A stretch of 64,000 bases of DNA from Endotrypanum monterogeii. Its lineage: Eukaryota; Euglenozoa; Kinetoplastea; Trypanosomatida; Trypanosomatidae. The stretch covers positions 464,570-528,569 of the forward strand of contig CM007345.1 in assembly GCA_000333855.2 (NCBI GenBank), read 5' to 3'. The notes beneath the pieces are model-generated. The model was given only the letters and a program-made list of their open reading frames with translations. It was not told the origin of the DNA and searched no databases. The position numbers and the translations under genes were made by a program. Below, in pieces: positions 57,501-64,000 of the stretch (the stretch's first letter is position 1; the number at the start of each line of letters is the position of its first letter).

Positions 57501-57667
57501 TCACCGACAGTGCCTTGATAACTCGGCGCTGCGCCATGGCCTTGAGCAGGGTCGTAGTGTGACCCCGCCGCCGAGGCGCCCCCATAGGTCGCAGCGGACC
57601 CGTAGGCCCCGTAACCACCATATCCCCCCGCGTAAGGGTTCGTCGACGGGGCTGGTTGACTGTACAT
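54596..57667 (-). CDS. COPII coat subunit Sec24
   Basis: Sec24 binds cargo in the inner COPII coat that buds vesicles from the ER. The 1023-aa protein has a long Gly/Tyr/Pro/Ala-rich disordered N-terminus (about 1-270). The Sec24 zinc finger is at about 322-355 (CHRC ... CPLC in VRCHRCRGYMSCHARLLEM then WECPLCEVVN). Next are the vWA-like trunk (LHHLFLIDISREAGQ, HGGRVIMCASRPPQRGVG), the beta-sandwich/helical part (YAGILRVRCSTGLRV), and the C-terminal gelsolin-like domain (LVYMWIGKGVPPKV) ending QTQVSSSW. The order and spacing match Sec24 and not Sec23. The ATG at 57667 is the first after the likely splice acceptor; the frame continues upstream only by six codons to a GTG. Confidence 0.93.
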   Translation of the reverse strand: MYSQPAPSTNPYAGGYGGYGAYGSAATYGGASAAGSHYDPAQGHGAAPSYQGTVGEKAAATRSNIGPEAPSSYGYSSYSYPTGVSTGATATTASGYPYGGSGGGATINAPVPGPHGSATAASASAPPPPVTAPSHVGYKPYDYQSSTAVSQPARTQAPTAPTSAYSPLPQPNTSAAAQTVSDPYAATSLGRNDQQIHQPVQQPAQEYAGSQSIRPQPRALARQPPARVVNVRAVPNPERNIQRNNGAPVEYLTCTNEPPCAAVDFMGLDNGNANSKFFRPSMLCAPDGEGLLKDSHAPFGAILAPLCRPLHDKEVVPLVRHGKPPVRCHRCRGYMSCHARLLEMGRKWECPLCEVVNDVSDGDFQAVDGMSRRVNATDHLEMSLGAVEFDVDEFPEYALRSDDNVVLPSRPLHHLFLIDISREAGQRFLADYVEAIRTALHRMAEQTPECKVSFITFASQLHFYDFRQPAMPQLCVPDVENPFVPLPFTSLCWMEVGAELERLDSFLSRLPQLAAETDETDCMLGAAVKAATLVLAGQHGGRVIMCASRPPQRGVGKVAPREQHKLYGTDRERELLRPIEGFWTTTAAAAAKQQITFDLFMFATRYCELVTLSNVCHVTNGRVFFFSNYDPLVDNTKVNASMLQLLTEEAGYAGILRVRCSTGLRVQRYRGHYLSQTVHDMDLASITGSSTFYVEFAHEGRLPKDNYAHFQTALLYTTRSGHRRVRVLSCRLRVASSLTVLFRNMDLEAMLLGFIQDALADAVNKGLRQARQGMTDRLIKVFSSYRQYCGSDKSCGEFEDVRTAISTKKNTLLMPPRLKLLPVYLLCMIKSDALTEGTVVHVDNRVASIFDLISIPSHKLLSYLYPSLFCLDDLESDPAIGTLNVETGQCILPQHRQLLFDSVAQDGTYVLCDEQARLVYMWIGKGVPPKVANTLFGTPEASSVCVAGGPGEECFSERLRNVLYALMLRDDGMRRLIVIHHGERSEEAFFKEFKEEMDTNKMGYDEYLTHLHRTIQTQVSSSW

Positions 57668-57684
57668 GATCCAGTGAACACCCA

Positions 57685-57760
57685 CTAATGTGCAGGCATT
57701 CGATTTGAAAGGAGCGGGAACACAGGCAAATGAAGATCACGGAAGGAAGGGGAAGGGGAT
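57685..57760 (-). promoter_or_regulatory. Candidate spliced-leader acceptor, Sec24 gene
   Basis: A minus-strand C/T tract (about 57760-57740) is followed by the first AG at 57686-57685, 18 nt upstream of the ATG at 57667. Confidence 0.45.
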
Positions 57761-57964
57761 GAGTCAAAACAGTAGAGCGGACGCTTGGGCTTGACCAACT
57801 GTCCAATGCGAAGACTACGTTGCAGGCAATGTGAAGAGTATATGTGCACACTGGGGCAGGGGGAGGGGAAGCAAAGACCTCAAGCACACACACTTATGTA
57901 AAACAAATTGATACAATTTTTTTTTTTATAAAGGGTTACTGTTGATGCTGTTAGAAGGAAACAT

Positions 57965-57966
<2 letters not shown>

Positions 57967-58002
<36 letters not shown>
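57967..58002. repeat. (GT)n microsatellite
   Basis: GT dinucleotide run of about 32 bases upstream of the Sec24 pyrimidine tract. Confidence 0.9.
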
Positions 58003-58003
<1 letters not shown>

Positions 58004-58919
58004 GCGAAGGGAGAGTCGAAGACGAGACGGAGAGAGAAGAGGGATGTGTAGGGATGTGTTCTTGGGCAAGCAATGAAAAAAATTGCAGCAGCAGCAGCAG
58101 CGACATCATAAAACTGTTGCGCAGTGACCTCGCTTTACAGTAGCACGCTCGGCTCACTACCTACACGTTGTGTCGTAGAAAGAAGAGGGGAAGGTGGTTT
58201 TGGACTCACATGGAGATCGTGTCTACATGCCTGGAAGCGGAAATCATACTGGTGGCCCTTCCACTTTTTTTCTTTTTTTTTTACGTGGGGAGGAGAGATC
58301 CCTTGCTTGTCTACCTGCCCAAAAAAAAAATGGAAGGGCCTCCAATCAAAACCCAAGCACACCAGCACCAACACAAAAAAAAAAAGCAGCGGCGGGCTGT
58401 ATGTGCGTGGTGTCTGGGAGGGAGCGGGGAGAAGAATGACTGAGGAAGAGAAATGATGAAGTCAAGTGAAATGAACCTCCAAAGAGGCGAGAAGGTAGAC
58501 ATCCGATCTGTACATGGGTCACGAATACGCGTGAAGATGGAGGAACAAACGTAACAAAAACAAAAACAAAAGAGGCAGCGGATTGAGCGCCACCGCGTAC
58601 ATCGGGAAGAAGCCACGCCCTTGACGACAGCCTTCCCCGGCACGACTTTCACCGGGCACTCACAGCGACACACATGAAGTGATATAAGAAAAAGAGCTAT
58701 TTGTTTTCTTTCTTGCGCTCTCTCCTCACGTGTATGCCTACAGTGAGAACTGCAATGGATCACCTCTCGGTTTTCCGTTCGAGGAGCGAAGGCCTGCGAA
58801 GGGCAGCCGATGTGCCCCGCCCCCCCCCTCCGACACACACACACACACACACAGACATCGTCGAGCTACCAACCAAGAAAAGGGGGGAGGGAGCTGCACC
58901 CTGTAAAAAAGAAAAAAAA

Positions 58920-61529
58920 CTACACCTCTGTGTCACGACTGTCGCCACGCAGCAGTACATAGACTGGCTGCTGAGCGGCAGTACCAATGATCATCACTTT
59001 GAACAGCGACTCGTACCGCAAATCGGAGAACTCGGCAAAGCTAACACGAATCTCCACACAGCCACACTCACCGCCCAGCGATGCGGGCGGAACAACCCCT
59101 TCAAGTGGATCGAGGGAGAACCGCGCAGGTTCGTTAACGTATACGAGTCCAGCGGAACCCCTTGCAGGCGGTGGCACGGCAGGCATCTCCACCGCAGCCT
59201 TCACCTTACGCGTGACGGAATCACACTGACGTTGAGTAGCGCAGACACCGAGCTGCGTTGTAGTTGTGTTTGCCAGCAGAAGACCTTTGGAGACCATAGG
59301 TGAGCAAACAGCCATGTGATCACTCGCCGTGATTCGCTGCTGCTGCTGAAGGCGGAATGCGTCAAGCGTATTCTCATCGATGTCCGTGACGGGAAGAATC
59401 TGGAAGGAGACGGAGACGGCACTCCGGTTGAGCAGCATAAATTTTTGGGTGTATGCCACCTGCCGGCGGCCGTCGTGGCGCTGTTGGCCTGGGCGGAACC
59501 ATACCACTCCCGGACTGCACTCCAGCCACGGCATTGTGATGGGCACGCGGAGGCGCAGAAGCTGGTGAGGTGCCGAGATGCGGCTGTCGGTGGAGTCGCA
59601 CGTGGCGTCTGCCAGTTCAGATGTGGGCAGGAACTGAATCTTCAACAGCCCCTCGATAGAAAGCGCCTTATCTGTCACGGAAAATGGGGATGATGTAGAG
59701 ATGAGATTCGCGCAGGACTGTCGCCACTCAGAGCTTCCGGTAAGTACCTCCACCTGTATATCAAGCGAATCCATGCTTTCCAACGTGTACCTGTGCACCA
59801 CAGCACCAGTCGAAGGTGTCGTTGAAGTAAAAGCGAAGAGCTCCGTTGCGGCGTCATGACCAAAGCGCCAGAGATCACATCGCACAACGGAGAACAAATT
59901 CAAAGGATCGCAGGTATTCCGTGCGGAGATAAAAATAGCGAAGCGCAGTGATGAGCTGTTCCGGTTCGTGAGGCGAATCGTCTGTCTGCTTTGCGGCACA
60001 GCCAAAGAAGCTCCCAACGCCCTTCTGTTCACCAAAGGCACCGCCGGAAAGACAACGCACCGCTCCGAAGGCTCAACAGTGAGGCGCGGCTGACCGCAAC
60101 GCGCTCGCAGCCGCAGCTCGACCGACATGAAATACTTCCGACTCTCCTCCTCCAGTGTACGACGGCGACTCTCCATGAAGGCAAGAAGAGCCTGCCGCTC
60201 CTCTGACTCCTCCTGCAACACCTCCAGTGGCGGAATAGATTCTGGTCGCTGCGAGAACAGAGACATGTTGCTAGTGCTCTGATCATCGTCGTCGTCAGCG
60301 GCCTTGTCCGTGCTGCGGTCAGCACTTCGACTTGCCGACTTGTCAAAAGGAGAGGCAGGAGAGTTGATCACAGGTGTTTCACCTGCAGCTGCAGCGCGGT
60401 CGAGCACTCGTTGTGCCGCCTCGGAGGGCCACACTACCCTTCCGCTACGCACAACTCGACCGCCCGGGCGGGTGCGCAGTGGGCACATGACACTAAGCTG
60501 CGCCACCGTCAGCTTTGTCCCTCCTGAATCGCCGGCGTCTGCCTTTGCTCTAGAACCCGTCCTCGCCTCACTGATAGAGCGAGCTAGCCGCTGGGAGGGG
60601 TAGCGGTCCGCGTAGAGGGTGTAGAAGTCGTCAACAAGAAACATATCGTTCAGTTCGCTATGCGCCAGCACGGCATGGATGCAGACACTACCCTGCCACG
60701 TGTGCTCCGAAGGCGGCAGCATGGCCTCCTCGAACTCTTCGTCGTCGTCGCTAGCGGCGGGGGTGCGGGATGCGGAATGACCGCGTGCGCTGGCGCCATC
60801 GTGGCCTCTAGGATTATGAGAAAGAGCGAAGCCGTCTGGGCGGCCAACGCCCTTGGAGGTTTCCTTCGCCCCCGATCCCTCTGTGACCGCCGCTGTCGGT
60901 GTAAACTCCAGCAGCACCTCACGCCTCGAGTGGGCGGGAATGCGCAGCTTAAACGGCGTCGCTGTGACTCGTCCGACGCGCTGCCGCTCCTTCTCCCGAT
61001 CCTCCTCGGTCATGGAGCATAACCTCAGCTCAACCTGATCTGCCGGTACATCCGGGTCCACGGCGTGGACAGACATTCCCAGCGGACACGCGAACACCTC
61101 TACTGTTACGTCCATGTCGCGTGACACGCGGTTCACGAGCCGAATCGTGCGCCGCGACGTCCCCAAAGGTGCAATCACCGGCGGCATCTGCAGCACCTCT
61201 TTTCCGTCCCGGCCGCCCTCTTTCATAAGCCCTGACGTCATCGAATCGAGTACAATAGGTTTACCGTACACTTCGTACTCCACAGGTATTTGCATCCACG
61301 GTAGACTCGGGTTAGCACGCACGCACAGCTGCTCAAAGTACCGACCGGGCAAGGCACACACGGAAGTCGCACTGGAATTCGCACACGGCCGTAGGGACCC
61401 AAACTGCCTGTAAAAGACCCTAGCAGAGTAACACACCGACGCCCGTCGCCGAGCACCTTCTGCGCAGCCGCCACCATCTGCTGACGTTGCTGTTGCACCG
61501 TCACGCCAGTCTGCACGCTCGTGATCCAA
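58920..61529 (-). CDS. ASH/MSP-domain protein, C-terminal segment after an apparent frameshift
   Basis: This frame is the probable continuation of the gene at 61238-64000, one base out of register. The likely true coding part begins around 61350 with PGRYFEQLCVRANPSLPW; the ATG at 61529 and the ~55 residues after it look like antiregister sequence. Beta-sandwich ASH (ASPM-SPD2-Hydin)/MSP-like repeats are visible: TIRLVNRVSRDMDVTVEVF, TIRLTNRNSSSLRFAIF, QKFMLLNRSAVSVSFQILP and a last FSLDPLEGVVPPAS then VEIRVSFAE, LFKVMIIG. Such repeats occur in axonemal and basal-body proteins (HYDIN, CFAP and DLEC1-type); which one this is cannot be told. An acidic DDDDQSTSN stretch and an SxSADRSTDKAAD low-complexity region lie between repeats. 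Confidence 0.7.
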   Translation of the reverse strand: MDHERADWRDGATATSADGGGCAEGARRRASVCYSARVFYRQFGSLRPCANSSATSVCALPGRYFEQLCVRANPSLPWMQIPVEYEVYGKPIVLDSMTSGLMKEGGRDGKEVLQMPPVIAPLGTSRRTIRLVNRVSRDMDVTVEVFACPLGMSVHAVDPDVPADQVELRLCSMTEEDREKERQRVGRVTATPFKLRIPAHSRREVLLEFTPTAAVTEGSGAKETSKGVGRPDGFALSHNPRGHDGASARGHSASRTPAASDDDEEFEEAMLPPSEHTWQGSVCIHAVLAHSELNDMFLVDDFYTLYADRYPSQRLARSISEARTGSRAKADAGDSGGTKLTVAQLSVMCPLRTRPGGRVVRSGRVVWPSEAAQRVLDRAAAAGETPVINSPASPFDKSASRSADRSTDKAADDDDDQSTSNMSLFSQRPESIPPLEVLQEESEERQALLAFMESRRRTLEEESRKYFMSVELRLRARCGQPRLTVEPSERCVVFPAVPLVNRRALGASLAVPQSRQTIRLTNRNSSSLRFAIFISARNTCDPLNLFSVVRCDLWRFGHDAATELFAFTSTTPSTGAVVHRYTLESMDSLDIQVEVLTGSSEWRQSCANLISTSSPFSVTDKALSIEGLLKIQFLPTSELADATCDSTDSRISAPHQLLRLRVPITMPWLECSPGVVWFRPGQQRHDGRRQVAYTQKFMLLNRSAVSVSFQILPVTDIDENTLDAFRLQQQQRITASDHMAVCSPMVSKGLLLANTTTTQLGVCATQRQCDSVTRKVKAAVEMPAVPPPARGSAGLVYVNEPARFSLDPLEGVVPPASLGGECGCVEIRVSFAEFSDLRYESLFKVMIIGTAAQQPVYVLLRGDSRDTEV

Positions 61530-64000
61530 AAAGCTGGCAGGGAGGAACTGTGTTCATCATCCTCCCTGTCGGTCCCCGATGCCTCCACCGCCATCAATGC
61601 TGAGAATGGAGACAACAACTGCCCCTGCTCCTTATCCTGCTGAGCTAGTGTCACTTTGCCGCTTTCACCTGGCACATCAACGTCGACGCCTCGCTCGATG
61701 GCCTTCACGCTCCGACTGGCACCCCCCGCCGCTTTCTTGCGCCGCTTGCTCAGTAGGTCCTGCACACACACCACCTCCATCGGCAGTGGGGTGAAGTGCT
61801 TGGTACGCACCTCGTAGGTTCCCACGCAACCGGTGTAGTTCTCAAGAACAATCGCCAGGGAACAGCGGGAAAGAGGGACTTCATCGAGCATGTAGTCAAC
61901 TACACTCTGTGCCGAGCAGTAAGGACGCACCACGGGAAGGTCTGCTTGCATTTCAGACCCCGCTAGTGCATCTGGGGTATCAGTAGCCTCTGAGAACAGA
62001 GCAGCGTCAAGCGAGTTCAACAGGAGCGCGCGCACGTACGCCTCGGTAGACATGAGCGCTGTTGAGGCATTCGCATCACTCTCGTCTCGTGGCTTATCGG
62101 GTACCACGTCCACGGAGACGGTCACCAACTCGACCCTGTCGCACCGCACCTCCACGAATAAAGCTTGCCGGCTGCGCTTCGAGACAACGCCGAGGAGAGT
62201 TGAGTAATCGTCTTTGCCGCCTGCGGTAGTCGCGGTGTTTCCCTGGGCTCCCACGAGCGTCCCCGCCCCCTCGGGCAGGCTGCGGCGGTTCGCTATAGCG
62301 GGAGGGCAAGCGTGGAAGCGACAACGCACAGGCACTGTCAGCAGCTCCCCTGCACGCAACGAATGCTTCTCCTTGTAGTCGAGCTCCATATAAGATGGCG
62401 CGGGGATTGCCGGAACGACGGTGAAAACTGTGTCAAGGGCTGAGCGGTTCGATACGTGGAAAGCCTTGGACTGCCACACACCCTCCGGCACAACACCGAA
62501 CTCCACGACAGGGTCCTCCACGACGAGCAGCGGCTGCTGAATGGTTGCCCGAGTCTCTATCGCGACCGAGGCACCGCCATCACGCACAGTGAGCTCAAAA
62601 AATGTCTGTGCGTCCTCGGTGGATACGACCCGGCGGTACACAGTGACCTCAACTGTGTTGCCGGCACCGAGGCGAAACGATTCGGGAATAAACACGAATC
62701 GCGATGGGTGACGCATGAGGGGGTCACAAAGGTCGAAGACAACGGGGATGGAGTTGGGATTCGACACTGTAAAGGAAGCGGCAGCCTCCTGGCCGAGTTC
62801 AATCAAGCCAAAGTCCAGCAACTCGGCGCTGGTCATGACCGTCGGGCCAACACCGGTGGCTGTGACAAGCAAAGCGTAGTAGCCACAACATTCAGATTGC
62901 GGAAGCTGAGCCAGCTCCTCCGAGGCCGTCGTCGTCGCAGATGCTAACCCTCCGACAACGCTAACTACTGACGCAGATCTCTGTCGTCTGTCCATGCCTC
63001 CGTTGGCACTGTTAACCCTAGGTGGACACACACTCGATCCAAGAAGCGCCTTCTGCGGAGGTACAGTCATGTGTGCGCGTCGGCTCGCCGTGTCCGCGCC
63101 ATTACCGCCCCGTGAGTTCTGCTGCGAAGAGAACGACGCACAGCTCGAGAGCCCTGCCGTGGGCACCGAGCCTCTCGCCGTCAGACGGGCACATAACAGC
63201 TCCACCTCTGGCACCCAGCACGGCACAACGGCGTAGTGAGGTCCAATGGCCTCCAGCGTGAAGTTGACGGTGACGGTAACTGCTTCATTCGGGGCGATGA
63301 GACCATTGCGAGGATGGCACGTCACGGATATACCGTCGCTCCTTGGGAATGAGGCGGACCACCGCTCATACGTGAGGCCCGTGCCCATGTTCCCGTCCAG
63401 GTATCCATACTGATCGAGCGAAGCGGCAAACTCTGCAGCAGTGGGATCTAGCAGAAAGTGCATCGCAATGGGTGAACTATTGCGCAGCGAAACTGTGCGC
63501 GTTGTCCTCGACTGAATAAGGCACTCAATGCGCTCCTCAATTACCGCTGGTTCGATGGAGAGTGTTGGCAGTACTGGCTGTTGATAGGTCAGGAAACCTG
63601 TGACGAAGACAGCGTCGGTGTCGGCATCGACAACATTGTCTTTTAGCCCGCTTTTAAAGCGCGCGAAGGCAGCAATAGGATCTAGGTACGTCACCTGCAA
63701 CCCATTGGGCAGCGCTGTTGCACTCCCGGCCCCGTTGCTGAAAGGACTGACACCATCCTCAGAATAATGAACACCGCAGGGTATGGGTCGATTGCGGCAG
63801 TACAGCTCCAGCACCTCCGCATCTACGAAAGACAACTTCTCCGCATTATGGGGGGCGGAGGGGTCGGGCATCTTGTCCAGGAAGAGGTTATAGAGCGTCT
63901 GCAGGGGTTGCAGGGTACACGGCGTCACGGTGAGGGTGAAATCTGTCGTACTCATCGGCGGAAGAATCCCCGAGACCGGTGTGATGCGAGAAATCCGGTC
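61238..64000 (-). CDS. ASH/MSP-domain (HYDIN/CFAP-like) flagellar protein, 5'-truncated by window edge
   Basis: The frame is open from the window edge: codons 64000-63956 read DRISRITPVSGILPP straight into the ATG at 63955, and SGILPP is a typical ASH-domain phrase, so 63955 is internal and the true start lies outside. Repeated beta-sandwich ASH units are seen: TVSLRNSSPIAMHFLL, LLDFGLIELGQEAAASFTVSNPNSIPVVFDL and VEFGVVPEGVWQSKAFHVSNRSALDTVF, each with the LDFG-x-V/I ... NxS pattern. ASH repeats are typical of ciliary/flagellar central-pair and basal-body proteins, so a flagellar location is inferred. At its 3' end this frame runs to a stop at 61238, but homology-like sequence switches to the other frame at about 61340-61380. 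The register change fits one missing base (or two extra), either a real lesion or a sequence error. Confidence 0.75.
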   Translation of the reverse strand, partial: DRISRITPVSGILPPMSTTDFTLTVTPCTLQPLQTLYNLFLDKMPDPSAPHNAEKLSFVDAEVLELYCRNRPIPCGVHYSEDGVSPFSNGAGSATALPNGLQVTYLDPIAAFARFKSGLKDNVVDADTDAVFVTGFLTYQQPVLPTLSIEPAVIEERIECLIQSRTTRTVSLRNSSPIAMHFLLDPTAAEFAASLDQYGYLDGNMGTGLTYERWSASFPRSDGISVTCHPRNGLIAPNEAVTVTVNFTLEAIGPHYAVVPCWVPEVELLCARLTARGSVPTAGLSSCASFSSQQNSRGGNGADTASRRAHMTVPPQKALLGSSVCPPRVNSANGGMDRRQRSASVVSVVGGLASATTTASEELAQLPQSECCGYYALLVTATGVGPTVMTSAELLDFGLIELGQEAAASFTVSNPNSIPVVFDLCDPLMRHPSRFVFIPESFRLGAGNTVEVTVYRRVVSTEDAQTFFELTVRDGGASVAIETRATIQQPLLVVEDPVVEFGVVPEGVWQSKAFHVSNRSALDTVFTVVPAIPAPSYMELDYKEKHSLRAGELLTVPVRCRFHACPPAIANRRSLPEGAGTLVGAQGNTATTAGGKDDYSTLLGVVSKRSRQALFVEVRCDRVELVTVSVDVVPDKPRDESDANASTALMSTEAYVRALLLNSLDAALFSEATDTPDALAGSEMQADLPVVRPYCSAQSVVDYMLDEVPLSRCSLAIVLENYTGCVGTYEVRTKHFTPLPMEVVCVQDLLSKRRKKAAGGASRSVKAIERGVDVDVPGESGKVTLAQQDKEQGQLLSPFSALMAVEASGTDREDDEHSSSLPAFWITSVQTGVTVQQQRQQMVAAAQKVLGDGRRCVTLLGSFTGSLGPYGRVRIPVRLPCVPCPVGTLSSCACVLTRVYRGCKYLWSTKCTVNLLYSIR

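Larger units (their letters stand above)
57668..58919. other. Intergenic region, Sec24 to ASH-domain gene
   Basis: No gene is seen. Holds a T-run (57919-57928), a (GT)n run (57970-58002), several A-runs (58321-58330, 58376-58385) and a CA run (58833-58852). Presumed 3' UTR of the ASH-domain gene plus the Sec24 leader. Confidence 0.5.

Noticed and set aside
61238..61529. Two separate genes overlapping by about 290 bases
   Set aside because: Overlapping genes on one strand are not expected in this type of genome, no splice acceptor pattern is evident before 61529, and ASH-like sequence continues across the change of frame, so one frameshifted gene is preferred.
1..64000. Search for tRNA, rRNA, CRISPR arrays or phage/plasmid-type defence genes
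   Set aside because: No cloverleaf, repeat-spacer array or such gene was noticed by eye; all supported genes are of eukaryotic housekeeping type, apart from the bacterial-motif methyltransferase.

Overview
The window looks like nuclear DNA from a trypanosomatid protozoan close to Leishmania, Leptomonas or Crithidia; the genus cannot be fixed from this sequence. Every convincing coding region (16 genes counting the split one) lies on the minus strand, none shows an intron, and the genes are separated by 0.7-1.9 kb of low-complexity DNA. That DNA is rich in (GT)n, (AT)n, poly-A and poly-G. Many starts are preceded on the coding strand by a pyrimidine tract and then an AG, the layout of a trans-splice acceptor. 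Together this is one stretch of a directional (polycistronic) gene cluster read from right to left. I saw no tRNA, rRNA, snoRNA or CRISPR-like structure.

In transcription order (64000 down to 1) the genes are: a large ASH/MSP-repeat flagellar-type protein, cut by the window edge and split by an apparent frameshift; the COPII coat subunit Sec24; an SLX1-type GIY-YIG endonuclease; a PP2A catalytic subunit; RNA polymerase subunit RPB10; a PPP4R2-like phosphatase regulatory subunit; a PRP38-domain splicing factor; an NPL4-like p97/VCP cofactor; a cullin; a BSD-domain protein; two adjacent, very long and divergent MIOS-like GATOR2/SEA-complex proteins; a giant PPR-type, probably mitochondrial protein; a CCCH zinc-finger protein; a UTP4/Cirhin-like SSU-processome WD40 protein; and a C5-cytosine DNA methyltransferase of bacterial-like motif layout.

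The genes do not form one pathway; neighbours in such clusters are usually functionally mixed. Two neighbourhoods stand out. The two MIOS-like genes sit side by side and share the MIOS-specific alpha-solenoid and C-terminal zinc/RING signatures, which suggests an old tandem duplication of a nutrient-sensing (TORC1-regulating) subunit. A PPP4R2-like regulator and a PP2A catalytic subunit lie about 2.5 kb apart with only RPB10 between them. Other points are a possible degenerate retroposon (SIDER-like) in the 3' UTR of the PPP4R2-like gene, an 80-base GATA/TATC hairpin between the two MIOS-like genes, and a duplicated G-run block with quadruplex potential. Most open reading frames extend 5' through GT-repeat DNA into spurious HTHTHT leaders, so the starts given here are ATG codons chosen from splice-acceptor position and homology.
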